NCBI GenBank assembly: GCA_035772405.1
Contig: JAYKKM010000142.1
Coordinates: 2,710,998 to 2,774,997, forward strand
DNA: 64,000 bases
From: Chrysogorgia sp. JL179-B06
Lineage: Eukaryota > Cnidaria > Anthozoa > Scleralcyonacea > Chrysogorgiidae
Direction: 5' to 3'
Part shown: positions 16,355 through 27,091 of the stretch, one piece after another
Layout of the letters: each line of letters opens with the position of its first letter
Position numbering within the stretch: position 1 is the first letter of the stretch
The notes under the pieces: model-generated
The model's database searches: none
The model's input: the letters and a program-made list of their open reading frames with translations, nothing else
What the model was told of the DNA's origin: nothing
Position numbers and translations under genes: made by a program

Positions 16355-16954
16355 ATGGAGACTCCGTTTAATATGCTAATTGTTGGTATGACAGCTTGTG
16401 GTAAGACGCATTATTTGCTGGAAACATTGGAATCTGAGTACTTTAGTAAATTTGACTACATTGTGTTCATTTGCCCTACTTTCGAGTGGAACAAAGCGTA
16501 CCAAGATTGGAAATATGTGCGTGACCCTGACGTGCTAGCGATAGACTGCACACAGGACAATGTCGACGCTGTTCTCAAGTGTGTAACAAACATTTTTAAA
16601 GGAACAAACACTCTAATTGTGCTAGACGACTGTGCAAGTTCTCAAGATGTCAAGAATAGGACTAGTCAATTGGTCAACTTGGCTTTTAGTGCGCGACATT
16701 TTACGCTGAGCGTTATTGTCATCACACAACAACTGACGTCAATCGCGAAACCGTATAGAGAAAACATTAGTAAGCTCGTTTGCTTCTACTGCCCGAGTAG
16801 GAGTGACATGAAGGTCGTTATTGACGATTACCTTGGGCACATTAGCAAAGAAGAAGTGTCAACGATTGTGACCGCACTAAAAAATAATAAATACGCTAGA
16901 CTTGAAATCTCACTGCGTTATCCATACAATTACGAAGTTGTTATTCCGCAATAA
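16355..16954 (+). CDS. A32-type DNA-packaging ATPase
   Basis: 199 residues with Walker A GMTACGKT (residues 11-18), Walker B LIVLDDC (~88-94) and a downstream ITQQL sensor-like segment. The length and compact P-loop fold match the FtsK/HerA-superfamily packaging ATPases of Polintons, virophages and adintoviruses, which drive genome packaging into capsids. 15 bp after the capsid gene, 3 bp before the next gene; likely co-transcribed. All catalytic motifs intact. Confidence 0.9.
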   Translation: METPFNMLIVGMTACGKTHYLLETLESEYFSKFDYIVFICPTFEWNKAYQDWKYVRDPDVLAIDCTQDNVDAVLKCVTNIFKGTNTLIVLDDCASSQDVKNRTSQLVNLAFSARHFTLSVIVITQQLTSIAKPYRENISKLVCFYCPSRSDMKVVIDDYLGHISKEEVSTIVTALKNNKYARLEISLRYPYNYEVVIPQ

Positions 16955-16957
16955 AAT

Positions 16958-17473
16958 ATGGGTATAAGTAGTAGCGCGATGGTGAAACGCAAAAGCGATG
17001 AAAATCCCACGATTGAGGAATTAGTCGAGGAGACCGATGACACCTCGACTGTGGACACTGACGACACTGACGTTAGGAGGGCTGAACTTATTAGACTGTC
17101 TGGTGATGGTGTGGTAAGCCAATCCGAAGCATACATTAAAAAAGCGTCCGCAAAGGTTATCGACAAGATATGGCGCCAACACGAGTTGAAGAGAGTGGAA
17201 ATTGCAAACGCTTTTCTCACCGACTTGCTAATCAGCAAATTCGCTAGCCTACTGGATGGGTTGAACGCTATTGAGAACTCTGACGAACTAAACGACGAGT
17301 TACAAAAAGACCCGTTATTAAAAAAAGACGTTGAGAGCATTGTCGCGGTTGTGACACCGTACGTACCTTTCTTGGGCTTGTTGTCGGGAGGAATTATAAC
17401 GTCGAAACATGTGTACGATCACCATTTTAGAAGTGAGGTGGTAACCACTGAAAACAGTGAGCAAACGGACTAA
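16958..17473 (+). CDS. unrecognised 171-aa protein, possible N-myristoylation
   Basis: Starts MGISSSAM, a good myristoylation context (Gly2, Ser6). Residues ~15-50 are acidic and Thr-rich, the middle is helical (SEAYIKKASAKVIDKIWRQHELKRVEIANAF), and a hydrophobic stretch follows (VPFLGLLSGGIIT, ~140-152). Last gene of the plus-strand block, 3 bp after the ATPase. Possibly a membrane-associated virion protein; family unknown. Confidence 0.6.
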   Translation: MGISSSAMVKRKSDENPTIEELVEETDDTSTVDTDDTDVRRAELIRLSGDGVVSQSEAYIKKASAKVIDKIWRQHELKRVEIANAFLTDLLISKFASLLDGLNAIENSDELNDELQKDPLLKKDVESIVAVVTPYVPFLGLLSGGIITSKHVYDHHFRSEVVTTENSEQTD

Positions 17474-17545
17474 TTCGTAAAATAGTTGGCTATTTGTTAG
17501 TCAATGTTGTTAGCCAATCAAAAGAGCACCATTTGGATAAACACT

Positions 17546-17577
17546 ACCACTAGAACCAAAATCTAGTGGTTTTTTTT
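17546..17577 (+). terminator. hairpin followed by T8 after the last plus-strand gene
   Basis: A 9-bp perfect stem (ACCACTAGA / TCTAGTGGT) with a 7-nt loop is followed directly by eight Ts, 73 bp after the stop of the 171-aa gene. It looks like an intrinsic terminator or a hairpin 3'-end signal such as some large DNA viruses use; in a nuclear Pol II setting the meaning is uncertain. Confidence 0.5.
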
Positions 17578-18136
17578 CGCGCGTGAATCGGGACAGCAGT
17601 AGTTTGTTAAAAAATGTGAAAATGTTGAAACGACACTTTTTTTAAATATGTGAAAATTGTGAAACGACACTTTCTATTGAAATGTCATATTACTAGCGTA
17701 TAAATCAAGTTTTGGGGGGTTCGCGATTTGGCGATGTTTTGGCGTTTATATTCGCGTTCGACATCGAATGTGCTGTGTGAAAATGCCTGGGCTCGTGCCG
17801 CATATTTTTTTTTCTAAAAATAGAAAGTGTCGCTTCGTCATTTTATATTTTTCCAGATATGTGAAAAACGCTTGGGGTCCCACACTCTACTTTTTTTGAA
17901 ACGACACTTTCTATTTTTTAAAAACATGTAAAAATATTGAAATGTCACATTATTAGCGTATAAATCGGGTTTGTGGTCTTATTTAATGCATATTATAAAT
18001 TTAGAATTACCGAAATGACATCGAATTTTGGGGGCTTGGGATTTGGCGCAAATTTGGCGAAGTTTTGGTGATTATATTCGCGTTCAACATTGAATGTGCC
18101 AAAATTGGGCTCGCACCCCCACTCTCTATACTACTC
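17578..18136. repeat. non-coding right flank with dispersed short repeats
   Basis: No gene. GAAACGACACTTT occurs near 17,629, 17,660 and 17,897 with an inverted version near 17,823. A ~100-bp block (GTGTC/AATGTCA...TTAGCGTATAAATC...ATTTGGCG...TATATTCGCGTT...ATTGAATGTGC) is present twice, starting near 17,680 and 17,940. This may be the subterminal region of the Polinton, but no partner was seen at the left end. Confidence 0.6.
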
Positions 18137-20294
18137 ATAACCCTCATGTATGATAATGCGAAACGCTCTATGCTGTAATTTTTGGAGTTTATTGGATAAT
18201 GTTATTCCAAGGCAGCCCATACCTGCGCACAATAATCAAAGTATGGCTGAATTATAGAATGATATATAGTTATTAAAGTGGTAAAACCAACTGTATCTCG
18301 GAGTTGTCGAAGGATACTGAGGCCCGAAGTGACCTTATTTGAAATATGATCAACCTGCACAGTATAGCTTAGAGACTTGTCTATCATTAGGCCCAATGAT
18401 TTTGTCGTTTTAACTCCCTTAATTTCTAAATTTCCCACATTGATGACTGGGTCAAAAGTTAATTGACTAAACCTTTTCTGAGAACCAATAAGCATGTATT
18501 CGGTTTTTCTTTTGTTTAGAGTCAATTTGTTAGCAGTCAGCCAATTTGCAACATTATTTAAATCGTCATTTAAAGCTTCAGTAATTTCATTTATATCATC
18601 ACTTGCTGTTGCAATTTGGGTGTCGTCCGCAAACATGTGTGATTTTGCATTGTTTAAGCATTTCGGTAAGTCGTTGACGTAAATTAGAAATAACGATGGA
18701 CCTAAACCGGAACCTTGGGGTATACCTATCGTCATCGTTAATGAGTTAGATAGACGACCATTTATGTAACAATACTGGGTCCTGTTAGATAGATAAGATT
18801 CCAGCCAGCAAGGCGCAGTTCCCTTTATTCCATAGATTGCTATTTTATCTAAAAGTATTTTGTAGTCAACAGTATCGAATGCTTTTTTAAGGTCGAGAAA
18901 CACGATCCCGTTTAGTTTGCCAATATCAATATTGTTATACCACTTATTGGTAATATCTAATAATGCTGTAACTGTTGAGTATAAAGATCGAAATCCATGT
19001 TGGCAATTTGTAAGTAAATTTGAATTATTTTAATAGTCATAGATCTGGTTATAATAATAATAATAATAGTAAATGTCTTTATTTCATCACAAGATAAAAA
19101 ATACATGTCTTATGTTACATCATATTAGTAAACTAATTAACTTACAAGGATATAACCTATACCTATTTACAAAGCTAAATATATTTAAAATTAGACAGTT
19201 AATATAAGAATTTTGAAACAATTGGTATTAATCTTTAGAAAGTTACTAGACTTATTTCTACATTCATGCTACAGTGCTAAATTATATTTAAAAATTAGAC
19301 GGTTAATATGAGAATTTTTGAAACGATCTGTATTAATATTTGGAAAGTTACTAGATTTATTTCTAAGTTCATATCTATTAATCTTCTTCTTTGGCAATAA
19401 GATCCTTAACGGGTGCTGTTCAATTTGCGCGACCTTGCTAAAAAGTTTTCTATCTTGCTTTTCTAGCAGTTCCTGCACACTAATTTCCCTCGAAATATAT
19501 TTGCGTTTATAACATCTTCGCAAAAAGCATTCAATTTTTGTAAGTTCAGATTTAGAAGCACCATATACTGGAAGAGCATATGTAATATTTGGTAGTACTA
19601 AGGTAATAAATAAATGATCAATCTCTTTCTTATTATAGCCTTCCTTGCGTAATGATCTTAGGATGAAAAGTCACTTGTTAGCCTTTTTTAGTTTTTCATA
19701 AACATGAATGGTAAATCTGCTATCTTCTTGGAATGTGACTCCTAACATAACGATATGGATCAGCTTTTCCAAAATTTTGGCAACTACTGATATTAGAGAT
19801 ATGGGTCTATAATTTGTCATCTCATCTTTAGCTTCTGATTTATAAATTGGGGTAATTCTTTCAATTTTCCAATCATGAGGAAATATACCTGTTAAAATGG
19901 ACTGGTTGAATATTGATGTAAGAGATGGCGCAATAATTGGTGCCGCAGTTTTTAAGACACGAGTAGAAATACCATCAATCCCCGATGCTTTATTGGGGCC
20001 CAACCCTTGTAGCAATTTTAAAACTTCATTTTCAGAAGTTTCGTGGAAACAAAGAAGTCCATTAACTGGGTAGTTTACATCATTAAGAAAGCTAGCAGGT
20101 GATGTAGTCGATCGAGAAATATTGCTCGCAAGTTTTTCTCCTAATTCAACAAAATATTTATTAAAAGCATCAGGGATCAATATTTCATCAATTATTTCAC
20201 CATCTTCGCCTTTTATTTCTGTAATTTTGTTCTTATTCGACGGTTTATTCATTAATTCATTAATTGTTTTCCAGGTCTGTTTTCCAGGTCTGTT
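18137..20294 (-). mobile_element. LINE-B copy 1 (non-LTR retrotransposon fragment)
   Basis: Minus-strand reverse transcriptase fragments: 20,252-19,671 holds the fingers region (NKASGIDGIS, NYRPISLISVVAKILEKL) and 18,903-18,202 holds motif A ([11 protein letters not shown]), GIPQGSGLGP and the catalytic FADD. The 3' end is missing because the Polinton flank joins at 18,137, inside the C-terminal coding region. A LINE-A fragment interrupts it at 19,049-19,760. The 5' edge at 20,294 is a truncation inside a satellite monomer. CR1/L2/jockey-like by motif style; family not determined. Dead copy. Confidence 0.85.
19049..19760 (-). mobile_element. LINE-A 3' fragment nested in LINE-B copy 1
   Basis: Encodes only the last ~150 residues of a different LINE ORF2 (MLGVTFQED..., LPNITYALPVYGAS, CYKRKYIS), a 3' UTR and a terminal AAT microsatellite tail at 19,051-19,070. 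It splits LINE-B between KLIH and QIYDYL. Short ATAACC duplication at the ends is visible in the other copies; here 12 bp is lost at the 5' junction. A stop replaces a Cys codon near 19,671, separating the ORF. Confidence 0.8.
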
Positions 20295-21215
20295 GTGTGC
20301 CCTCAGTTAACCTCACCAATCTCACCATGCGTCACGATCGGACGAATCGGACGATTGGACGGATTTTTCGCTGTACCTCTTCGCAGTGTGCCCTTAGTTA
20401 ACCTCACCAATCTCACGATCCGTCACGATCGGACAAATCGGAAGATTGGATGGATTTTTCGCTGTAGCTCTTCGCAGTGTGCCCTCAGTTAACCTCACCA
20501 ATCTCACCATCCGTCACTATCGGACAAATCGGACGAATCGGACCATTTGACGGATTTTTCGCTGTACCTCTTCGCAGTGTGACCTCAGTCAACCTCACCA
20601 ATCTTACCATCCGTCACGATCGGACAAATCGGACGATTAGACGGATTTTTCTCTGTACCTTTTCGCAGTGTGCCCTCAGTTAACCTCACCAATCTCACGA
20701 TTCGTCACGATCGGACGATTGGACGGATTTTTTGCTGTACCTCTTCGCAGTGTGCCCTCAGTTAACCTCACCAATCTCACGATTCGTAACGATCGGACAA
20801 ATCGGACGAATCGGACGATTGGACGGATTTTTCGCTGTATCTCTTCGCAGTGTGCCCTCAGTTAACCTCACCAATCTCACCATCCGTCACGATCGGACAA
20901 ATCGGACGGATTTTTCTCTGTACTTTTTCGCAGTGTGCTCTCAGTTAACCTCACCAATCTCACGATTCGTCACGATCGGACGATTGGACGGATTTTTCGA
21001 TGTACCTCTTCGCACTTCGCAGTGTGCCCTCAGTTAACCTCACAAATCTCACGATTCGTCACGATCGGACAAATCGGACGAATCCGACGATTTTTCGCTG
21101 TACCTCTTTGCAGTGTGCCCTCAGTTAACCTCATCAATCTCACCATCCGTCAAGATCGGACAAATCGGACGAATCGGACGATTGGACGGATTTTTCGCTG
21201 TACCTCTTCGCAGTG
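20295..21215. repeat. satellite array 1 (~9-10 monomers of ~85-105 bp)
   Basis: Monomers begin TGCCCTCAGTTAACCTCACC and end GTACCTCTTCGCAGTG. Inside is a variable run of 10-bp units (ATCGGACAA / ATCGGACGA), which makes monomer length vary. Flanked by the 5' edge of one LINE-B and the 3' end of the next. Confidence 0.95.
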
Positions 21216-22388
21216 TTTATTTATTTTATTTTTATTTATAGACAATATTTACACACGGTACAATTTCACCTAATAAATATAGATAAAAATAAAAAGGTGA
21301 TCTTCCAACCTGAACCGGCCGTGCTCACACAATTATAAAAATAAGAAATTAAAATATTTACAAAGGAACAAACAACTATATAACAATGAAGACAAAATTA
21401 TGTATTACATTTATATGAACTCAACCCAACTGAAGTTTTAACATATGTTAATTTGTTTCATTTTGATTTGAAGTTTGAAATATTATTCGATGTTTTTAGA
21501 GATGTAGGAAGATTATTCCAATTTTCCGCACCTCTGTGGCTAAATGAATTTTTCATATAGTTCGTTTTTGGCTTTGGTAATATCAAATTGGCTTTTGACT
21601 GCCTTGTGTTATGATCATGTACATCACGAGTATTTGTAAACATGTCACACAAGTAATCTGCAACCAATTTGTTTTTTACCTTGTACATTAAGATAGAAAG
21701 ATGTTGCGCTCTTCTCTTTTCAAGATTCGAAAATCCTAACTTGTTTAAAATGACGACTGATCGTGTTGCATAACCCTCACGTGTGATAATGCGAAACGCT
21801 CTATTCTGTAATTTTTGGAGTTTATTGGATAATGTTATTCCAAGGCAGCCCATACCTGCGCACAATAATCAAAGTATGGCTGAATTATAGAATAATATAT
21901 AGTTATTAAAGTGGTAAAACCAACTGTATCTCGGAGTTGTCGAAGGATACTGAGACCCGAAGTGACCTTATTTGAAATATGATCAACCTGCACAGTATAA
22001 TAGCTTAGAGACTCGTCTATCATTAGGTCCAATGATTTTGTCGTTTTAACTCTCTTAATTTCTAAATTACCCACATTAATGACTGGGTTAAAAGTTAATT
22101 GACTAAACCGTTTCTTAGAACCAATAAGCATGTATTCGGTTTTACTTTTGTTTTGAGTCAATTTGTTAGCAGTCAGCCAATTTGCAACATTATTTAAATC
22201 GTCATTTAAAGCTTCAGTAATTTCATTTATATCATCACTTGCTGTTGCAATTTGGGTGTCGTCCGCAAACATGTGTGATTTTGCATTGTTTAAGCATTTC
22301 GGTAAGTCGTTGATGTAAATTAGAAATAACAATGGACCTAAACCGGAACCTTGGGGTATACCTGTCTTCATCGTTAATGAGTTAGATA
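21216..22388 (-). mobile_element. LINE-B copy 2, 3' part
   Basis: Contains the LINE-B 3' UTR, the C-terminal ORF (21,865-21,458) and the RT palm (22,371-21,835: GIPQGSGLGPLLFLIY, FADDTQI). The two frames overlap out of phase at the same place in all copies, so the inserted parent was already frame-broken or used a shifted frame. Interrupted at a TA dinucleotide by the 7.66-kb transposon; resumes at 30,047. Confidence 0.88.
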
Positions 22389-22626
22389 CACTGTTAATTT
22401 TAGGGTGTTAATTTAGCACCAAAAGTGGTGTTAAATAAAAAGGTACAGAATAGCACCTTTTGGGGTGCTATTTTAACACCTCTATTTAAGGTGTCAATTT
22501 AGCACCTTGCAAAGTGCTAAAATAGCACCATTTTTGGTGTCATAATAACCCGGATTTAAGTGTTATTTTAGCACTTACGCCTTAGTGTTAATATAGCACT
22601 TGATTATGGTGCTATTTCACCACCAT
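22389..22626. repeat. left subterminal repeat cluster
   Basis: At least nine copies of GGTGCTATTTTAGCACC-like half sites (GGTGTTA, TAGCACC, GGTGCTA) in both orientations, spaced ~15-30 bp. Likely transposase-binding array. Confidence 0.85.
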
Positions 22627-22907
22627 AATATCCTAAAATGTATTTCCTTGGCACACAAACTGCAATAATATTTATAAAAATATGTATATTATCTATAATA
22701 TATGTATAAAAAACTATAATATATGCATAAAAATATGTATATTATCTACTTTATACTATCTATCCAATGAGCGAGTGTATGTTTATGAGCTAATAGTAAT
22801 GTTCAATTCTTTAATAAGTTTTTGCACAGAAATCTTTTTCTTCGCTTCTTGACGGCCGACTCAACATACATGTAATAGCCTCCAAGGCGGCATAAACATA
22901 TTCGATA
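22627..22907. other. AT-rich spacer between outer and nested transposon ends
   Basis: Contains a degenerate tandem of ATATGTATA-type words (22,670-22,750). No gene seen. Confidence 0.5.
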
Positions 22908-23244
22908 CACCCCTTACAAAAAAAACCTATAGGAATTCCTATAGGATCCTATTGGAAATTGGCCCGTGACCCTATAGGATTCTATAGGAATTCCTATAGG
23001 ATCCTATACAAATTAAAATCCATATTGGAGATACTACAGGTATATACCTGTACGGTAGATATCCTGCCAATTACACAAATTAAAAAGCAACAACAATTGA
23101 GACAAAAATGTTAGTTAACCAAATGATTTATTCAATTAATTTCTACAGGAATAAAAACTTACAATTTCAATAAAGTTAATTGATAACTCCAGTAAAAAAT
23201 CCCATTTTGATAAACAACCTTAGGGAAAGTGGGAAACCCATACA

Positions 23245-23335
23245 TAATTGGCCGGGTTGGAGTTTGAACTGCCATGACCTTATATAGTATAATATATGGT
23301 ATACTAGTCTGACGCTTACTGCTTGAGCTACAAGT
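23245..23335 (-). repeat. tRNA-like / SINE-like sequence
   Basis: On the minus strand, GTAGCTCAAGCAGTAAGCG resembles a Pol III A box and GCAGTTCAAACTCC a B box, ~50 bp apart, with a degenerate intervening anticodon-arm region. Looks like a decayed tRNA-derived SINE head rather than a functional tRNA; no cloverleaf was confirmed. Confidence 0.35.
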
Positions 23336-23499
23336 GAAGTTGGAAGCAGGTGGAATGCTGGTACTTGGGTTTATGATATTTTGAAATTATACATCAAGAC
23401 ATTTCTACAACAGTATAACAAATTCACAAGTGTAAATAGAAATGCCAATGACTAATGTGTGGTTTTAGCCTGATGTTAATTCAGCATACCATCATTATT

Positions 23500-23579
23500 T
23501 CACTGATGAAGATGATGCTCTCATATTAGTGACCATATATATATGGTCACTAATATGAGAGCATCATCTTCATTCAGTG
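23500..23579. repeat. perfect-type palindrome (~40-nt arms)
   Basis: Centre at 23,539/23,540 (ACCATATATATATGGT); arms TCACTGATGAAGATGATGC... match with one indel. Possible MITE core or hairpin. Confidence 0.85.
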
Positions 23580-23631
23580 ATATATGCTCTAGTATTTGAC
23601 AATTAAATGCATTCATAATAATGGTCATAGG

Positions 23632-23860
23632 TATATTGTGGTACTTCAGGAAAATACTGGTTTTTTATTTCATGATGTTAATTTTTAATGACAAGTGAAC
23701 ACTGAGTTTGCTTATATGGTACACAAGCTGGTATGTTTCAAGCAAATGCCCTTTGTCAGAGAGATGTTTTCTGTGATGAAAATGCAAATTCAATGTTCTC
23801 TTGTCATTAAAACAAGTATTTTCCTGAAGTACCATAATACACCTATTACCATTCTTATTG
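23632..23860. repeat. inverted repeat with ~110-bp spacer
   Basis: GGTACTTCAGGAAAATACT near 23,640 pairs with AGTATTTTCCTGAAGTACC near 23,815-23,833; ATTAATGACAAG pairs with CTTGTCATTAA. A small fold-back element is likely. Confidence 0.7.
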
Positions 23861-24709
23861 CACACTTTTATTGTACTATTGAGTTTGCTTGAAATACATG
23901 CTTACTTTTAGTCTAATAAAAGTTTGAAAACTACAGGTCTACATAATAAAATCTATGTTGTTTGTCACAGACTAAATGTCACTTTTATAATGTTTATATG
24001 CTTTGAGCATCCCATTAAAAGGGGCAGCAATGTCTTGTGGCATTCATCCCTATCTTGTTTTGCTTTGGATAGTCAAAATCTAACAGGTAGAAAGATGCCA
24101 AAAACCCCACAGTAGCTTCCTTCATATCTCTAACATCAGCTTGAATAAGATCCTTTTTTCCACAATTACATATACAAAATATTTATCAAATAGCAGCACT
24201 GGTACATTCCCCACTTGTTTTGTACTCCATGTATCTAATCTGGATCTTCATAATCCTTAAAAGAAACAAATATTAGTTTAGTACTGTAAATAGAAACAAA
24301 AGATTTTCTAATTATATTTTAATATCATACAATGTCTAGGAATGACTTGTGTTAGAACCTGGATGGAAAACAAAACTAACTACTTTTCCAAACGTGCAGA
24401 CATTAAATGATTTGTTATATTATATCAATCTATTCAGACAAGAAAACATCACAAAACAATTTATCCAGTACCGTACTAATTAAAATGTGTCCATTTTTTA
24501 AACACAATTTTGTTGAAGGGACAGTAAGACGAAAATCATACATCACAATTTTGCATTTTGCTTAGAAGTACTCTCAAAATGATGACGAATAGCATGCTCG
24601 CTTGTTGTCAATATCTCATCTTATTGTAGAAATATCCTAGTTTTTGAAAGATGCAAATGAGATACCTTGCAACATAATCTGCACAAAAAGAAAAACTAAA
24701 TGAGTAATA
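23861..24709. other. non-coding stretch, no feature recognised
   Basis: AT-rich with only short ORFs (at most 64 codons) and no motif. Includes the AT-rich left flank of the hAT MITE. Confidence 0.4.
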
Positions 24710-25001
24710 CAGTGATGGATCCAGCTTGATCTGGTAGGGGGTGCCAGTGAAGTGAGATCCTGAGGCGTGGGGCATGACCGAGGCAGGGTGGAGTGCCCGC
24801 AAAGCCCACCAGAAAATTTTGTTATACCTATTAATACCTATGAATCATATGATAGCTAATATATGAATCATATATCTACTGTATGAATCATATGATAGCT
24901 GATACCTAAAAACTGGATTTGACATAGCAATTGGCACCCTCACTGCACCCCCATTGGCCAAGGCCAGGGGGTGCATATACCCCCCTGTAAATCCATCACT
25001 G
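24710..25001. mobile_element. hAT-type MITE (292 bp)
   Basis: Terminal inverted repeat CAGTGATGGAT / ATCCATCACTG with the 8-bp target duplication GAGTAATA at 24,702-24,709 and 25,002-25,009. These are the classical hAT hallmarks. No coding capacity. Confidence 0.9.
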
Positions 25002-25009
25002 GAGTAATA

Positions 25010-25640
25010 TACCTAGTAAACTTAGGATTCTCTCTCAAGGCATCTCATTTGCATTTAAAGAAAATATTGACCAAGCCAGAACACCATTCTTCCTTATTTA
25101 ATAATGACAGTGAATAAAGTACAGTTTTAGATGGTAATTTAACATAAATAATGGTAGGTTGAAAACCAAGGTGAGATGATCTAACCAACATGTTAATGTT
25201 TTTAAATTTGTCAGAGTGTAAACAGTCTTTGACAAACTTAAAACATAAACAGGTACCCCCAGTCAAGGAGTTGGTGAAGTCGGTGTACTGTGCATCCACT
25301 GAACACCCAGTTTTTGTCGGTAAGGAGAAAACATTTTCAAATTATTTAAAAATCATGCAGATTTTTGAAGGTATATACAGTACTTTATGTATATGCTCTT
25401 TCACAAGCATAATAAAAAATTTATTAGTAGATAAAATAAACTCAAACTTACCAAAATAAGCTAAATAAATTTTTCCAGCTGCTCTTATCTTAGTTTTATT
25501 TAAGCAGGAATGGCAACTTCATCTAGAAACAACCTAATTAAAATACATAATAAATAAGATAATGGTTGCAACCACTCAACCAATCCATGTCGAGTATTCC
25601 ACTGCTCTATACCCATAGTGCTTTAATTCATGATTAGACA
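25010..25640. other. non-coding stretch, no feature recognised
   Basis: Short ORFs up to 89 codons on either strand (25,045-25,299 minus, 25,190-25,459 plus), overlapping on opposite strands, without motifs; not supported as genes. Confidence 0.4.
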
Positions 25641-25985
25641 GGTTAATAGTGAACTCTATATAGTATATAGAGTAGAGTCCACTAAAATATATTTTGTTTT
25701 CTTTTGTCATAGCACAGTGGATTCTATATACTATAGAGTTCACTAATGAATTCAATAAGTCAATGGTTCTGGTAAATGTGCGAGGCAAAAAATAAACAGT
25801 AACAGTTAAAATTACTTTGTGGTTTCAACCATTCTCTAAGATAGTTAGATAATGATCCCTCATGCTCTATGGGATACAGAGTCCCTCGAATTAAATAGAA
25901 GTCCACTCGGGGCCTTCTAACTACTGTAATTCTTGGTATTCTATGTCCCATAGAACACTTGTGACCATTATCTAACCTATACTTA
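25641..25985. repeat. two adjacent inverted-repeat (fold-back) sequences
   Basis: AGTGAACTCTATATAGTATA near 25,648 pairs with CTATATACTATAGAGTTCACT near 25,725-25,744. TAGATAATGATC...CTATGGGATACAG near 25,848 pairs with CTATGTCCCATAG...GACCATTATCTA near 25,940-25,976. Probably decayed MITEs. Confidence 0.65.
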
Positions 25986-26035
25986 ATGTTACAATATTAT
26001 AAGTCTCATTAAACTATCTTGTTATGCAAATATAT

Positions 26036-26475
26036 TAGGGATGTGCCGGATACCACTTTACCGGATACCGGATTTAACCGGATAGTTATTGACCGGATAG
26101 TATCGGATACCGGATACCGGATAGTACTATTGTAATAGTAGCAGGTTTAACTACAAGGGACCGGGTTGGAGAAAGAAATGGGAATACTATTGTCAGTGTG
26201 CATACAGATAGTTTACACCTGAAATTCAAATAAAATATGAAAAGCATCAAACTAGAACAAGTATATAATAATACATCTTAAAGAAAACTGTAACAAGTGT
26301 CTAATATATTATAAAGTGGAATAACTTCCTGTCTTCCTGCCTCGTACCAAGGGAAACAGACCTAAGTGCAAGCGGAAGTAAACACAGCATATATCCGGTA
26401 AATATCCGGTAAAAGTTTACCGGATACCGGATACTACCGGAATTTTACCGGATACCGGTATCCGGCACATCCCTA
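26036..26475. mobile_element. hAT-type MITE (440 bp) with CCGGATA repeats
   Basis: Ends TAGGGATGTGCCGGATACC and its inverse, flanked by the 8-bp duplication AAATATAT (26,028-26,035; 26,476-26,483). Both ends contain clustered CCGGATA/TATCCGG subterminal repeats (about seven and six). No ORF. Confidence 0.92.
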
Positions 26476-26513
26476 AAATATATACAGTAGTGATTATTAT
26501 TAGTATTACGATA

Positions 26514-26718
26514 CATGATGATCGTCAAGTTCAAATCCTCAGAAAATGAATCCCAGACAGTTTCCTAAGTATAATACTGGTACTGTATATAGTGAATTTT
26601 GCATATGCAGTGAATATAGCAATCAAACCAGTACATTTGATAGAAGAACAGAAGGTTACAGGATCAATCCCTGTCTGGGATATTTTCTAAGGATTTGAGC
26701 TTGACAATCATCCATGTA
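26514..26718. repeat. inverted repeat, ~45-bp arms
   Basis: ATGATCGTCAAGTTCAAATC... near 26,518 pairs imperfectly with GATTTGAGCTTGACAATCAT near 26,692-26,711, spacer ~110 bp. Decayed fold-back element. Confidence 0.7.
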
Positions 26719-26819
26719 TCGTCTAAGCTGGTTCACTTGGTACATGTACTTTGTTTGCCACCTGAATTTTAATTCCATGAAATATCAAAAATCTATAACT
26801 ACTTGACAACCGGTATGCA

Positions 26820-27091
26820 ATACTGCCATTTGCAAGCGACCGTTAAGCGTGCGATTTTTTTCATGTTTGTTTACGTTTGAAAGTTGGACGTTTCACACGA
26901 AAACGTTGAACGTTTAAAAACAAATCAATCAACTTGCGGCGTCATTTTGACAGGTTTCTTTGAACTGACGCCGCAAGTTGATTTATTTGTTTTTAAACGT
27001 TCAACGTTTTCGTGTGAAACGTCCCAACTTTCAAACGTAAACAAACATGAAAAAAATCGCACGCTTAACGGTCGCTTGCAAATGGCAGTAT
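26820..27091. mobile_element. fold-back MITE with 125-bp arms
   Basis: Arms 26,820-26,944 and 26,966-27,091 are almost perfect inverse copies, ends TACTGCCATTTGCAAGCGAC; 21-nt spacer. Small ORFs through it are by-products of the symmetry. Family not determined; no clear target duplication. Confidence 0.85.

Larger units (their letters stand above)
1..18136 (+). mobile_element. Polinton/Maverick (adintovirus-like) element, left end outside window
   Basis: Family B DNA polymerase, chromodomain integrase, putative double-jelly-roll capsid protein and A32-type ATPase occur together with tightly packed small ORFs, the hallmark gene set of self-synthesising Polinton/adintovirus elements. Genes are 0-30 bp apart in two divergent blocks. 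The right limit is placed where LINE homology begins at about 18,137. Neither terminal inverted repeat nor a 6-bp target duplication could be identified; the left end is presumably upstream. No adenain protease was found inside. The element contains two frame breaks (near 1,560 and 14,890) and a large inverted duplication, so activity is doubtful. Confidence 0.85.

Noticed and set aside
18494..18682. Plus-strand ORFs inside LINE fragments (also 33,186-33,374 and 40,986-41,174)
   Set aside because: Antisense of the RT palm; repeated only because the LINE is repeated.
20295..21215. Possible CRISPR array (repeats with short variable parts)
   Set aside because: Monomers are contiguous, the variable part is a 10-bp microrepeat, no unique spacers and no cas genes; it is a eukaryotic satellite.
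23245..23335. Functional tRNA gene
   Set aside because: A- and B-box-like words are present but the arms do not form a convincing cloverleaf; kept only as SINE-like.
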